Source: Streptomyces sp. NBC_01754 | GTDB taxonomy: Bacteria; Actinomycetota; Actinomycetes; Streptomycetales; Streptomycetaceae | Direction: 5' to 3' | Assembly (NCBI RefSeq): GCF_035918015.1 | Contig: NZ_CP109132.1 | Location: forward strand, 2,976,001-3,040,000 | Length of the DNA stretch: 64,000 nucleotides | Part shown: piece by piece, positions 25,085 through 33,647 of the stretch | Layout of the letters: each line of letters opens with the position of its first letter | Position numbering within the stretch: position 1 is the stretch's first letter | Made by a program: the position numbers and the translations under genes | The notes under the pieces: model-generated | Databases searched by the model: none | Told to the model about the DNA's origin: nothing | The model's input: the letters and a program-made list of their open reading frames with translations, nothing else

Positions 25085-25744
25085 ATGTTCCCGTCGGTCC
25101 CCGACACCCGTCCCGCGCCTCCCTCACCATGCGGGATGCCCTCTTTCGAGCCCTTGCGGGTGCGCGGCGGCGGTAGCGGCCGGCTGCGGCGCGCGCTGCG
25201 GAGACAGCGCCGCGCGACGGCTGCGGGATTCGCCGTGTCCTCCGCCGTACTCGCCGTGTCGGGACTCGGGGGTTCCGGCTCCGGCGGTGCCTCGGCCCCC
25301 GTGCCGCCGGACGGAAGAACCACCGTCGCGGGCGACGCCCGGCCTGTGTCCGAGCGGGAGCGGCGGCCGGATCAGCTGGTCTCCGCACCGGTACGGATCG
25401 CCGACGCGGCGACGGTCGCGCTGTTACGGCCGGGCGACCGCGTCGATGTGCTGGCCGCGCGGGACGGGGCGGCGAAGGCCCGCCTGGTCGCGCAGGACGT
25501 ACGGGTGGCGGAGGTGCCGAACCGCCGCCGGGGCGGGGTCGGCGCGGAGGGGGACGGGCGGGCGGGCGGCGCGGAAGAGATGGGACCGGATTCCACGGGC
25601 ACGCGATCGGCGGAGCCGGACGGCGGACCGGACGCGGGAGACGGGGCTCTGGTGGTCCTCGCCGTGGAGCGCGGGACCGCCGCCGCGCTGGCGGGCGCCG
25701 GCGCGTCGGGACGGCTCGTCGTGGCGGTGACCCGTGGCCACTGA
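25085..25744 (+). CDS. SAF-domain protein, CpaB/RcpC-like
   Basis: The 219-residue protein has a basic N-terminus, one membrane or signal segment (AAGFAVSSAVLAVSGLGGSG, about 42-62) and a SAF/RcpC-type domain: LVSAPVRIADAATVALLRPGDRVDVLAARDG, then ARLVAQDVRVAEVP, and the C-terminal LVVLAVERGTAAALAGAGASGRLVVAV. A low-complexity Gly/Glu insert (about 143-180) separates the halves. CpaB proteins gate Flp pilus secretins, but no tad genes are nearby, and in Streptomyces such stand-alone SAF proteins have no known role. The start is uncertain (ATG 25085 or an earlier codon). The 288-base gap before it contains only a 7-base inverted repeat near 24943-24959. Confidence 0.75.
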   Translation: MFPSVPDTRPAPPSPCGMPSFEPLRVRGGGSGRLRRALRRQRRATAAGFAVSSAVLAVSGLGGSGSGGASAPVPPDGRTTVAGDARPVSERERRPDQLVSAPVRIADAATVALLRPGDRVDVLAARDGAAKARLVAQDVRVAEVPNRRRGGVGAEGDGRAGGAEEMGPDSTGTRSAEPDGGPDAGDGALVVLAVERGTAAALAGAGASGRLVVAVTRGH

Positions 25745-25771
25745 GCGCCACCGCCCGGGGACGTGGTGCGG

Positions 25772-25999
25772 TCAGACGTGGTGGGGCGGCTTCTCGTCGA
25801 GGAAGCGCGCCAGGTCGGCGGCGCTGCCGCCGCCGGCAGGGGCCCGCTCGCCCCATCCCTGGTCCGTGTCGTCCGTGGACTGCCGGTCCAGTGGATCGTC
25901 GAAGACCAGAACCGGCTTGGGCCTGGCGTCCTGCTGCGGGTACTCCTGCGACTGCGGCGGCTCCGGACGGCGCGGCCCGGGGGCGGGGGTGGTACTCAT
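25772..25999 (-). CDS. small proline-rich hypothetical protein
   Basis: The 75-residue acidic protein MSTTPAPGPRRPEPPQ... contains RPKPVLVFDDPLDRQSTDDTDQGWGERA and ends SAADLARFLDEKPPHHV. It looks like a conserved small Streptomyces cytosolic protein of unknown role. The GGAGGT sits directly against the ATG, an unusually short spacing that may mean weak translation. It is the last gene of the leftward Rieske group. Confidence 0.65.
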   Translation of the reverse strand: MSTTPAPGPRRPEPPQSQEYPQQDARPKPVLVFDDPLDRQSTDDTDQGWGERAPAGGGSAADLARFLDEKPPHHV

Positions 26000-26078
26000 A
26001 CCTCCAAGGGTACGGCGGCACCGCGCGGCGTACGGCGTCGCTCGGCCGTCCTTCGGGCCGAGCGGCGTGCGCCGGCGC

Positions 26079-26326
26079 TCAACGGTCCTTCGGGTCGAGC
26101 AGCCACACCCCAGGACGACGAGGAACGACGGACACAGGAATCCCGCTCCCCACCAGGCCGTGCCGGCGTCTCCCTCCATCCATACGTTGACGACCTCGGT
26201 CAGCGCCCACAGCTGGCCGACGACGACGCTCATCGCCAGCACCAGCACCAGCCGGGCCGTCAGCTTCGCCGAGCGTTCCGGTTCCTGCTCGGTACCGGCC
26301 CCGGGCCCGGGGCCGGTGTGGCGCAC
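26079..26326 (-). pseudogene. small membrane protein with apparent single-base frameshift
   Basis: From GTG 26326 the frame encodes a soluble start, two membrane helices (LVLVLAMSVVVGQLWALTEV and TAWWGAGFLCPSFLVVLG) and should end WLLDPKDR before TGA at 26079-26081. In the given sequence that ending is in another frame: adding one C to the plus-strand C4 run at 26108-26111 joins them. Without it, translation runs on into the next gene. Either a sequencing slip in a homopolymer or a real mutation. Function unknown; it lies between the Rieske locus and a small hypothetical. Confidence 0.6.
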
Positions 26327-26359
26327 GCGCGGATCGCCGTACCCGCTGGTGGGCCGGAT

Positions 26360-26488
26360 CTAGGGGTAGCGCTCGTGGACGGGACGGTTCAGGTCGGCGC
26401 GGGCGCTGCCCGGGTGGTATTCCGGACAGCGCGTTCCGGCGGGCTCGGCGGGCCGTTGTGGCTCGACCGGTTCCAGGGGTTCGGTCAT
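26360..26488 (-). CDS. small hypothetical protein coupled to Rieske gene
   Basis: A 42-residue protein (start MTEPLEPVEPQRPAEPAG, end PVHERYP) whose ATG overlaps the Rieske stop (ATGA, 26485-26488). It is proline- and glutamate-rich without a domain. Translational coupling supports that it is real. Confidence 0.5.
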   Translation of the reverse strand: MTEPLEPVEPQRPAEPAGTRCPEYHPGSARADLNRPVHERYP

Positions 26489-27201
26489 GCCCGCCTCCCA
26501 GGCGTCGCCGTCCCAGACATCGCCGTCCCGGACGGTGCGGCCCCGGACGCCGCCCGGGCGGGCGGGGCCTCCGCGCCGCCTCCGGTGCCGGGGCAGCCGA
26601 TCCGGGCGGCGAGGTCGGGGCGGTCGCCACCGAGCTGGCGGCAGAGGCCCGCCTCGATACTCTCGCCGCAGCGCGTGGTGCCGACGGCCCAGATGCTGCC
26701 GTCGTCGAGTTCGGTCAGCGCCACCTTGGGCGGCCCGCGCGGCGGAGGGCCTGCCGTGACCTTTCCGGTGCGGGCGTCGAAGACCCCCTCGTGGCAGGGG
26801 CAGTAGAGCTCCCCCTCGGTCCTTGCGCCAGAGCACGGCACAGGCGAGATGGGTGCAGACGGCGGAGTAGCCGACGAGAGTGCCGTCGTCCATGCGTACG
26901 GCGACGGCCCGGTCCTCGTCCCCGGGGTGGCGGAAGGCGAGGGATTCGCCGGGCAGGAGTCCTGCGGCGATCCGCTTCGGGGCGGGTGCCTTCCCGTCCG
27001 CCTCTTCGCCGTGCCGCTGGAGGATTCCGCCGGCGACGCCGAGGCCACCCAGCGCGAGCCCCCGGAGACCGTGGTGACGATCCGGAGGTAGTCACGCCGG
27101 GTGGTCAGCGAGTCGGCGGCGATCCTGTCGTGCAGGGCCTCCCGGGGGTCGCCGTCGGAGCTGCCGTCACTGCCGGGCTCCTGCTGCTGGGTGACGCTCA
27201 T
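26485..27201 (-). pseudogene. Rieske [2Fe-2S] protein with two compensating frameshifts
   Basis: The expected protein of about 238 residues starts MSVTQQQEPGSDGSSDGDPR, has a Tat-like TTRRDYLRIVTTV segment, then LALGGLGVAGGIL, and carries both Rieske ligand boxes, VCTHLAC and CPCHEGVFD. In the sequence the middle third, including the first box, lies in another frame: one shift at the C5 run 27059-27063, the second at about 26811-26825. The shifts cancel, so the frame is open throughout but about 80 residues are wrong and the first Cys-His pair is lost. If the indels are sequencing errors, this is an exported Rieske protein; if real, the product cannot bind its cluster. Confidence 0.7.
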
Positions 27202-27450
27202 CGACGGACGTCCTTCCCGTTGACCTCGACTACGGGGAGCCCACCGGGTACCGGTCATCGGACCCGCTCCGCCGGCACGACCACGGCCACCCCGGTGCGG
27301 ACCTCGCTCTCGCCGAAGACGAAGGTGTCGGCGACCTGGACGCGGACCGGAACCCGGCGCCCGACCCCTGCGGCCTGCGGGGCCGGAACTCCGCGTTGTA
27401 CGTTCGCCGGGAGGCCAGGACCGCCCCGCACACCGACCGAGGAGCCCACG

Positions 27451-28533
27451 GTGCCCGACGACGAGACTCCCCTCCCCGGACCGCTGGACGCGCTGACGGA
27501 CGTGGCCGGGATCCGCGTCGGCCACGCGCGGGTGCCCGGCGACGGTGCTCTGAGCGGTACCACCGTCGTCCTCGCCCCGACCGGTGGCGCCGTCGCCGCC
27601 GTCGACGTCCGGGGCGGTGGGCCGGGCACCAGGGAGACGGACGCGCTCGACCCGCGCAATCTGGTGCAGCGGGTCGACGCCGTCGTCCTCACCGGGGGCA
27701 GCGCGTACGGGCTGGACGCCGCGTCCGGTGTGATGGCCTGGCTGGAGGAACAGGGGCGCGGCGTACCCGTGGGCCCCGGCCCCGGCCAGGTGGTGCCGGT
27801 CGTGCCGGCCGCCTGTCTCTTCGATCTGGGGCGGGGCGGCGACTGGCGGGCCCGTCCGGACGCCTCGACCGGCCGGGCCGCGGTCGAGGCGGCTGCCGCG
27901 ACCGGGGTGGGCGCCCCGGTCACCGAGGGCACCGTGGGCGCGGGCACCGGCGCGGTCGCCGGGGAGCTCAAGGGCGGAGTCGGCACGGCGAGCCTGCGCA
28001 CGCCCGACGGGACGACCGTCGCGGCGCTGGCCGTGGTGAACGCGGCCGGCTCCGTCGTCGATCCGCGGACCGGGGTCCTTTACGGCGAGTACGGCACCGG
28101 CGAGCCTCCCGTGCACCCGGCACCCGCGACGCACGAGGCCGCCCGGCGACGGCTGGCGGAGCTCCGGGACGCACGAGGGGGCGGTCCCTTCAACACCACG
28201 ATCGCCGTGGTCGCCACCGATGCCGCCCTCACCCGTGCCCAGGCGCAGAAGCTCGCGGGCACGGCGCACGACGGGCTGGCCCGCGCCGTGCGGCCCGTCC
28301 ACCTGCTGACCGACGGGGACACCGTCTTCGTGCTGGCCACCGGCCGCACGCCCCTGCCGCCGGAGCCCACGTCCACGCTGAACGGCATCCTGGCGGCAGG
28401 CGCGGATGTCCTGGCCCGGGCCGTCGTGAAGGCGGTCAGGGCCGCCCGGGGAGCCGAAGGCCCAGGCGGAACGTTCCTCTCCTACAGCGACCTCTACGCC
28501 GACCGGACCGATCATCACAAGGACGCCCCCTGA
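27451..28533 (+). CDS. P1 family peptidase (DmpA/beta-aminopeptidase type, S58)
   Basis: The 360-residue protein has the P1/DmpA pattern: LTDVAGIRVGHARVPGDGAL near the N-terminus, AVVLTGGSAYGLDAASGVMAWLEE (about 71-94), GTVGAGTGAVAGELKGGVGTAS and the autoprocessing region PFNTTIAVVATDAALT. The presumed N-terminal nucleophile after the Asn is Thr249 where DmpA and BapA have Ser. Family members are Ntn-like aminopeptidases acting on D-amino acid amides or beta-peptides. GTG start with GGAG upstream. Divergent from the Rieske locus. The 226-base gap before it has no assignable gene. Confidence 0.88.
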   Translation: MPDDETPLPGPLDALTDVAGIRVGHARVPGDGALSGTTVVLAPTGGAVAAVDVRGGGPGTRETDALDPRNLVQRVDAVVLTGGSAYGLDAASGVMAWLEEQGRGVPVGPGPGQVVPVVPAACLFDLGRGGDWRARPDASTGRAAVEAAAATGVGAPVTEGTVGAGTGAVAGELKGGVGTASLRTPDGTTVAALAVVNAAGSVVDPRTGVLYGEYGTGEPPVHPAPATHEAARRRLAELRDARGGGPFNTTIAVVATDAALTRAQAQKLAGTAHDGLARAVRPVHLLTDGDTVFVLATGRTPLPPEPTSTLNGILAAGADVLARAVVKAVRAARGAEGPGGTFLSYSDLYADRTDHHKDAP

Positions 28534-28653
28534 CCGCCGGGAACTTTGCCCGTGGACGGTACGTTTTTCGCGAACCCAGGTCACGATGTCCGACCCAGGG
28601 ACTACGTTATGCACGCATCGAGTAACGCGCGGCGACGGCCTGGAGACAGCACC

Positions 28654-29400
28654 TTGAGCGATCCGTACGAGACAACCGAGCAGCACCTCGAGCGACTCCT
28701 GCGATGCGCCCTCAACTCCTTCGACCTGTCCGACACCACCATCGAACGGCTCGGGACGGCTCTGGCGCACAGCAGCGCGCTGCACTCGTCCCACCACAGT
28801 TCCGCACTCCACCGCGAGACCTACCGGCACACCTATCTGCTCTCCGACGGCTCCACCCTCACCCTGTGGGAGCTGGTGCACCGCGGCGGCCGGGAAACCG
28901 AGTCGCCCCGTCGGCACGAGCTGTACGAAGACGAGGGCGACGCACAGGTCGCCGCCGCCCGGCTGTCCGGCAGCTTCTGGGACACCCGGGCCCTCACCGG
29001 CGACGGTTCACGGGACGATCCGGAGATCCTCACGCTCCTGACGGCTGTCCCCCCGCCGCCGCACCCCCGTATGTACGCCCCGGACAACTCGGCGGACCAC
29101 GCCCGCCGGGTCCTGCGCCGCGCGGAGAACGGCGACCGGCCGGGCGCACGGACGGCGGGACTGCTGCGTGCCGCCTTCGCCCACCACATCACCCAGATCT
29201 TCGGACGCCAGTGCCGCGTCGACGGCCGGGACGCGGGGTTCACGCTCTACGAGCACGCGTTCCTGCTGCTGGACGGCAGTGAGACGAGTCTGTGGGAGGT
29301 CGAGCACACGGCGACCCACGACGGCCGCCACATGTGCGAGGTGTACGAGGACGAGGAGACCGCCCGCCGCGCCATGGAGAACCGCACACGGATCTGCTGA
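28654..29400 (+). CDS. DUF6227 family protein
   Basis: The 248-residue Streptomyces protein begins at TTG 28654 (GGAG 9-12 bases upstream) with SDPYETTEQHLERLLRCALN. It has two similar halves, each with a His-rich helix followed by YLLSDGSTLTLWELVH or FLLLDGSETSLWEVEHT and a YEDE motif, so the protein is an internal duplication. No enzymatic motif is visible. Function unknown. Soluble, monocistronic. Confidence 0.82.
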   Translation: MSDPYETTEQHLERLLRCALNSFDLSDTTIERLGTALAHSSALHSSHHSSALHRETYRHTYLLSDGSTLTLWELVHRGGRETESPRRHELYEDEGDAQVAAARLSGSFWDTRALTGDGSRDDPEILTLLTAVPPPPHPRMYAPDNSADHARRVLRRAENGDRPGARTAGLLRAAFAHHITQIFGRQCRVDGRDAGFTLYEHAFLLLDGSETSLWEVEHTATHDGRHMCEVYEDEETARRAMENRTRIC

Positions 29401-29498
29401 CCGAACGCACAGCCACCGGCCCACCCCCTGGGAGGCCGGACCCTTACCGCCCGCACGCCCCGCCCGGCAGGCGGGTCCGCCCACGACGGACGCCGACG

Positions 29499-29530
29499 CC
29501 CCGTCCCACCCCGAGCGGGGTGGGACGGGG
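29499..29530. terminator. bidirectional terminator
   Basis: A perfect 14-base-pair stem (29499-29512 with 29517-29530) and a GAGC loop lie between the convergent DUF6227 and MFS genes. Confidence 0.75.
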
Positions 29531-29603
29531 CGGGAGACGGTCGCGCGCCGCCTGACGCCGCGTCGGCCGGCACCTCCGCGGGATCGTGCGGGGCCGGTCG
29601 GGA

Positions 29604-31277
29604 TCAGTGCGTCAACGCGGGTTCCTCGGTGATCCCGCCGTCCGGTTCGGGGGCGGGGGCCGGGGCGCCGGCGTCGTCGCCGCCTTCCTGGTCCACCCGC
29701 GGGGCGGACGGCAGGGCGAACAGCACGAAGAAGATCACCGCGAGCACTCCGGCGACCCACCACAGCGAGCGCTGGAACGCGTTCACGAACGCCGGTCCGA
29801 CCGCGTCGGGCGCCAGGTCGTCGCCGATCGCCCCGAAGAAGACGACCGAGACGAGGCCGAGCCCCAGCGCCGTCCCCATCTGCTGCACCGTGTTGATCAG
29901 CCCGGAAGCCGACCCGGAGTGCTCCTTCGGCACACCGGAGAGCACCGCGTCCGTCAGCGGGGCCACGATCAGTCCCATGCCCACGCCCATGACCACCAGC
30001 GGCAGGGCCATCTGCCAGGGCTCGATGCCCATTCCGTACCGCCCCGCCTCCCAGATGTAGAAAAGCAGCCCGGCGGCCATGAGCAGCGCGCCCGCCTGGA
30101 GCACCTTGCGGCCGAAGCGGGGCACCAGCTTCTGCACGGAGATCCCGGCGGCCGCCGAGACCGCGATCGAGAACGGGATCCCGGTCGTACCGGCCCGCAG
30201 CGCACCCCAGTCGAGCCCCATCTGCATGTAGAGCGTCCAGACGAGGAAGAAGATGCCGAGGCCGACGCCGAAGGTCAGCTGCACGGCGATGCCGGCGGCG
30301 AAACTCTTCACCCGGAACAGCGACAGTTCGATGAGCGGCGACCCGTCCCTGCTCGCCTTCCGCCGCTCGTACACGATCAGCGCGGCGAACACCAGGAGGC
30401 TGCCGACCATCGACACATGGCCCCACACCGGCCAGCCCAGCTCGCGTCCCCGGGTCAGCGGGTAGAGCAGCATCAGCAGGCCGAGCGTCACCAGGACGAC
30501 TCCCATCAGGTCGAGCCGGAGCGCCTTCGGGGCCCTGGACTCGCTGATGAACTTCCGTCCCAGGACGAGCCCGACGACACCGACCGGCAGGTTGATCAGG
30601 AAGATCGGCCGCCACTGGAGGCCGAAGAGGTTCCACTCGGTGAGCAGCGCGCCCAGCAGCGGACCGGAGACGGCACCGAGTCCGACGATCGCCCCGAAGA
30701 GCCCGAAGACCTTGCCCCGCTCGTGCGCCGGGAAGGTGGCGTGCACGATCGAGAGCACCTGCGGCACCATCAGCGCGGCCGTGGCGCCCTGGAGCATGCG
30801 CGAGGCGACCAGCATCTCCGGATTGAGGGCGAAGCCGCAGAGGGCGGAGGCGATGGTGAAACCGCCTATACCGATGAGGAAGATCCGTTTGCGGCCGTGG
30901 ATGTCACCGAGTCGGCCTCCGGTGATCAGACCGGCGGCGAAGGCGAGCGCGTACCCCGCGGTGATCCACTGGATCGCGGAGAACGAGGCACCGGTGTCAC
31001 GCGTGATGCTCGGAATGGCGATGTTGACGATCGTGACGTCGACCAGGTCCATGAAGGCCGCGGTCATCACGATGGCGAGCGCGAACCAGCGACGCCGGTC
31101 CACCGGATCGCGCGGGACCTCGTCGTGCGGAACCTCGTCGTGCGGGACGGGCCGTTCGTGCGGAACCTGGTCGTGCGGGGCGGCCCGGTCGTGCGGCGCC
31201 CGGTCGTGCCCGACCGCCGGTTCTGCGGAAGCCGTGCCGACGGCTGCCGTGGGCGGCGGTGTTGCGGAGGAAGTCAT
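29604..31277 (-). CDS. MFS transporter, DHA2 (EmrB/QacA) family
   Basis: The 557-residue protein has 14 predicted helices. Landmarks are MDLVDVTIVNIAIPSI (helix 1, the DHA2 D...TIVNIALP motif), GGRLGDIHGRKRIFLIGIGG (motif A) and the mid-protein NLPVGVVGLVLGRKFI. A cytoplasmic N-terminal extension of about 65 residues carries a degenerate repeat of His-Asp-x-x-Pro units (PHDRAAPHDQVPHERPVPHD). Such exporters pump drugs or metabolites using the proton gradient. The gene is divergent from a WYL-type regulator with an operator-like sequence between them. Confidence 0.9.
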   Translation of the reverse strand: MTSSATPPPTAAVGTASAEPAVGHDRAPHDRAAPHDQVPHERPVPHDEVPHDEVPRDPVDRRRWFALAIVMTAAFMDLVDVTIVNIAIPSITRDTGASFSAIQWITAGYALAFAAGLITGGRLGDIHGRKRIFLIGIGGFTIASALCGFALNPEMLVASRMLQGATAALMVPQVLSIVHATFPAHERGKVFGLFGAIVGLGAVSGPLLGALLTEWNLFGLQWRPIFLINLPVGVVGLVLGRKFISESRAPKALRLDLMGVVLVTLGLLMLLYPLTRGRELGWPVWGHVSMVGSLLVFAALIVYERRKASRDGSPLIELSLFRVKSFAAGIAVQLTFGVGLGIFFLVWTLYMQMGLDWGALRAGTTGIPFSIAVSAAAGISVQKLVPRFGRKVLQAGALLMAAGLLFYIWEAGRYGMGIEPWQMALPLVVMGVGMGLIVAPLTDAVLSGVPKEHSGSASGLINTVQQMGTALGLGLVSVVFFGAIGDDLAPDAVGPAFVNAFQRSLWWVAGVLAVIFFVLFALPSAPRVDQEGGDDAGAPAPAPEPDGGITEEPALTH

Positions 31278-31292
31278 GCGCAGAACGTAGAA

Positions 31293-31316
31293 GGTCATTA
31301 GGTCAGACCATGACCT
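31293..31316. promoter_or_regulatory. operator-like nested inverted repeats between MFS and WYL regulator genes
   Basis: AGGTCA (31300-31305) pairs with TGACCT (31311-31316), and GGTCAT (31293-31298) pairs with ATGACC (31310-31315). Only 61 bases separate the two divergent start codons, so a protein bound here could control both. The adjacent WYL regulator is the likely binder. Confidence 0.5.
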
Positions 31317-31338
31317 CTTGGGGGCGCATGCTGAACAC

Positions 31339-32472
31339 ATGACCGACACTCCGGCACGACTGCTGACTCTGCTGTCGCTCCTCCAGACACCGCGTGAATG
31401 GCCGGGCAGCGAACTGGCCGACCGGCTCGACGTGAGCCCGCGGACCATCCGCCGCGACATCGACCGGCTCCGCGACCTCGGCTATCCGGTCGAGGCGTCG
31501 CGCGGCTCGGTCGGCGGGTACCGGCTGGTCGCGGGTACCGCCATGCCGCCCCTTCTCCTGGACGACGAGGAGGCGGTAGCCATCGCGGTGGGGCTCAGGG
31601 CAGGGGCCGGGCACGCCATCGAAGGCGTGGACGAGGCATCCGTACGCGCTCTGGCCAAGCTGGAGCAGGTGCTCCCCTCCCGCCTGCGGCACCGGGTCTC
31701 CTCGCTCCAGAAGGCCACCGTCCCGCTCACCCGTGGCGACGGCTCCACGATCGATCCGGACACCCTCACGGTCATCGCCTCGGCGGTGACCGGGCGCGAG
31801 CTGCTTCGCTTCGCGTACCGCGCGGGGGACGGGGTCGCATCGAAGCGGCAGGTGGAGCCGTACCGGCTGGTGAGCACGGGAAGCCGCTGGTACCTCGTCG
31901 CGTACGACAGGGAACGCGAGGACTGGCGCACCTTCCGGGTGGACCGGCTGACCGAGCCCTTCGCGACGGGAAACCGGTTCACCCCGCGCGAGTTCCCCGC
32001 GGGGAACGGGGACGCCGCGGAGTTCTTCACCCGGTCGATGGCGCGGATGCAGCCGAAGCTGCACGTCGAGGTGGTGTTCCGGGCCCCGGCGGCGTACGTC
32101 ACGGAGCGGCTGCCCGCCACACTCGGCACCGCGGAGCCGACCGGTGAGCGCGGCTGCCGGCTCCGCACCGTCTCCTCCGACTCGATGGAGTGGCTGGCAC
32201 TGCGGCTGGCGCTGGTGGACTGCGAATTCGAGGTGCAGGGGCCGCCGCAGCTGGTGGACCACATGAGCCGCCTGGCGGCTCGCCTGACCCGCGCCTCCTC
32301 GTCGGCGTCCGGCACGGAGACGACGGCTGCACCCGGCACGGAGACGACGACGGCATCCGGCACAGCGATCACACCCGCGCCCGGCACAGCCCCCATGCCC
32401 GCACCCGGCACAGGGACGACGCCGCGCACTGCTCAACAGCGGCCGGAGGTGAACCCCGCCGGACAGGGGTGA
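31339..32472 (+). CDS. YafY-type transcriptional regulator with WYL domain
   Basis: The 377-residue protein has an HTH_11 domain (LLTLLSLLQTPREWPGSELA, then LDVSPRTIRRDIDRLRDLGYPVEASRG), followed by a WYL ligand-binding domain (about 140-210: LLRFAYRAGD, VEPYRLVSTGSRWYLVAYDRE, TFRVDRL) and a WCX-like segment. The C-terminal tail of about 55 residues repeats Gly-Thr-x-Thr-Thr-rich units (PGTETT, SGTAIT, PGTAPM). Divergent from an MFS exporter gene, so it probably controls that pump. Confidence 0.88.
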   Translation: MTDTPARLLTLLSLLQTPREWPGSELADRLDVSPRTIRRDIDRLRDLGYPVEASRGSVGGYRLVAGTAMPPLLLDDEEAVAIAVGLRAGAGHAIEGVDEASVRALAKLEQVLPSRLRHRVSSLQKATVPLTRGDGSTIDPDTLTVIASAVTGRELLRFAYRAGDGVASKRQVEPYRLVSTGSRWYLVAYDREREDWRTFRVDRLTEPFATGNRFTPREFPAGNGDAAEFFTRSMARMQPKLHVEVVFRAPAAYVTERLPATLGTAEPTGERGCRLRTVSSDSMEWLALRLALVDCEFEVQGPPQLVDHMSRLAARLTRASSSASGTETTAAPGTETTTASGTAITPAPGTAPMPAPGTGTTPRTAQQRPEVNPAGQG

Positions 32473-32508
32473 GCCCCGGCGCCGGGGGGGGGTGGGCGCC
32501 GGGGCTCA
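32470..32508. terminator. bidirectional terminator
   Basis: 14-base perfect arms (32470-32483 with 32495-32508) around a G-rich loop overlap the stop of the WYL regulator and face hrdD from the other side. Confidence 0.7.
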
Positions 32509-32585
32509 GCTCGTGGGGACCGGAACGAACCGGTCGTCGGGCCGGTGCGAACCGGCTTGATGGCGAGATTACGGGGTCATCGGCC

Positions 32586-33587
32586 TCATGCGGCGGCGTC
32601 GAAGCCCGTGTCGTGAGCCATCTTCTTCAATTCGAGCAGTGCGTGCTTCTCGATCTGGCGGATCCGCTCCCTCGTGAGGCCGTGCTGCTTGCCCACCTCG
32701 GTGAGGGTCCGCTCACGGCCGTCCTCGATCCCGTAGCGCATCCGGATGATGGAGGCGGTGCGGTTGTCGAGCTTGCCGATCAGGTCCTCGAGCTCCTCGC
32801 TGCGCAGCAGCGTCATCACGGACTGCTCGGGCGACACCGCGGAGGTGTCCTCCAGCAGATCACCGAACTGCGTGTCCCCCGCGTCGTCCACGGGCATGTT
32901 GAGGCTGACGGGGTCACGCGCCCAGTCCAGGACGTTGCCGACGCGCTCGGCGTTGGATCCCAGCTCCGCGGCGATCTCCGTGTGCTCCGGGTCGCGCCCG
33001 TTCTCACGGTTGAACTCCCGCTGGACCCGGCGGATCCGTCCGAGCTCCTCCACCAGGTGGACGGGGAGCCGGATGGTGCGGGACTGGTCGGCTATGGACC
33101 GGGTGATGGCCTGCCGGATCCACCACGTCGCATACGTGGAGAACTTGAAGCCCTTGGCGTAGTCGAACTTCTCGACGGCTCGCACCAGACCGGCGTTGCC
33201 CTCCTGGATCAGGTCCAGCAGGGGCAGACCGGCCCTGGGGTAGCGACGGGCCACGGCAACGACGAGCCGGAGGTTGGAACGGATGAAGACGTCCTTGGCG
33301 CGCTCGCCCTCGGCGACCAGCGCTTCCAGCTCTTCACGTTTCGCCCCACCGGCTTCGCTCTCCACCACACCGTCGAGGATCTGCTGGGCGTAGACGCCCG
33401 CCTCGATCGTCTGCGAGAGATCGACCTCCTTGGCGGCGTCGAGCAACGGTGTACGGGCGATTTCGTCGAGGTACATGCCGACCAGGTCGCGGTCGGCGAT
33501 CTCCCCGCCCCCGGCGCGAACACTGCTTGCCCGGTCGGTCCCGCCGGACTCGGCGGACGAACGACGGGCGACGGCACGGGTTGCCAT
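32586..33587 (-). CDS. hrdD: RNA polymerase sigma factor HrdD
   Basis: The 333-residue group 2 sigma-70 factor starts MATRAVARRSSAESGGTD and has all core regions: 1.2 (DLVGMYLDEIARTPLLD), 2.1-2.4 (NLRLVVAVARRYPRAGLPLLDLIQEGN, FKFSTYATWWIRQAITRSI), 3 and 4.2 (GLTRERIRQIEKHALLELKK). Length and N-terminus match Streptomyces HrdD (about 332 residues) rather than HrdB or HrdA. It is dispensable in known strains. A sigma-R-type promoter lies upstream. Start ATG 33587 with AGGGAG upstream; the longer in-frame ATG lacks family similarity. Confidence 0.93.
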   Translation of the reverse strand: MATRAVARRSSAESGGTDRASSVRAGGGEIADRDLVGMYLDEIARTPLLDAAKEVDLSQTIEAGVYAQQILDGVVESEAGGAKREELEALVAEGERAKDVFIRSNLRLVVAVARRYPRAGLPLLDLIQEGNAGLVRAVEKFDYAKGFKFSTYATWWIRQAITRSIADQSRTIRLPVHLVEELGRIRRVQREFNRENGRDPEHTEIAAELGSNAERVGNVLDWARDPVSLNMPVDDAGDTQFGDLLEDTSAVSPEQSVMTLLRSEELEDLIGKLDNRTASIIRMRYGIEDGRERTLTEVGKQHGLTRERIRQIEKHALLELKKMAHDTGFDAAA

Positions 33588-33647
33588 GCGTGCTCCCTTG
33601 CTGAGTAGGTCGCGACACCCTCCCGGGTGCCCTGCATCCGTAGGAAA

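Noticed and set aside
25085..25744. Flp pilus locus from the CpaB-like SAF protein
   Set aside because: No tad or pilin genes are near; the domain alone is not evidence for pili.
26485..28917. An 810-codon minus-strand frame covering the Rieske gene and P1 peptidase
   Set aside because: The upper two thirds are antisense to the P1 peptidase and DUF6227 genes; only the end matches Rieske sequence.
29586..31301. A 571-codon plus-strand frame full of Arg, Gly, His and Glu
   Set aside because: Antisense shadow of the DHA2 exporter gene; composition is typical of reverse-strand reading in GC-rich DNA.
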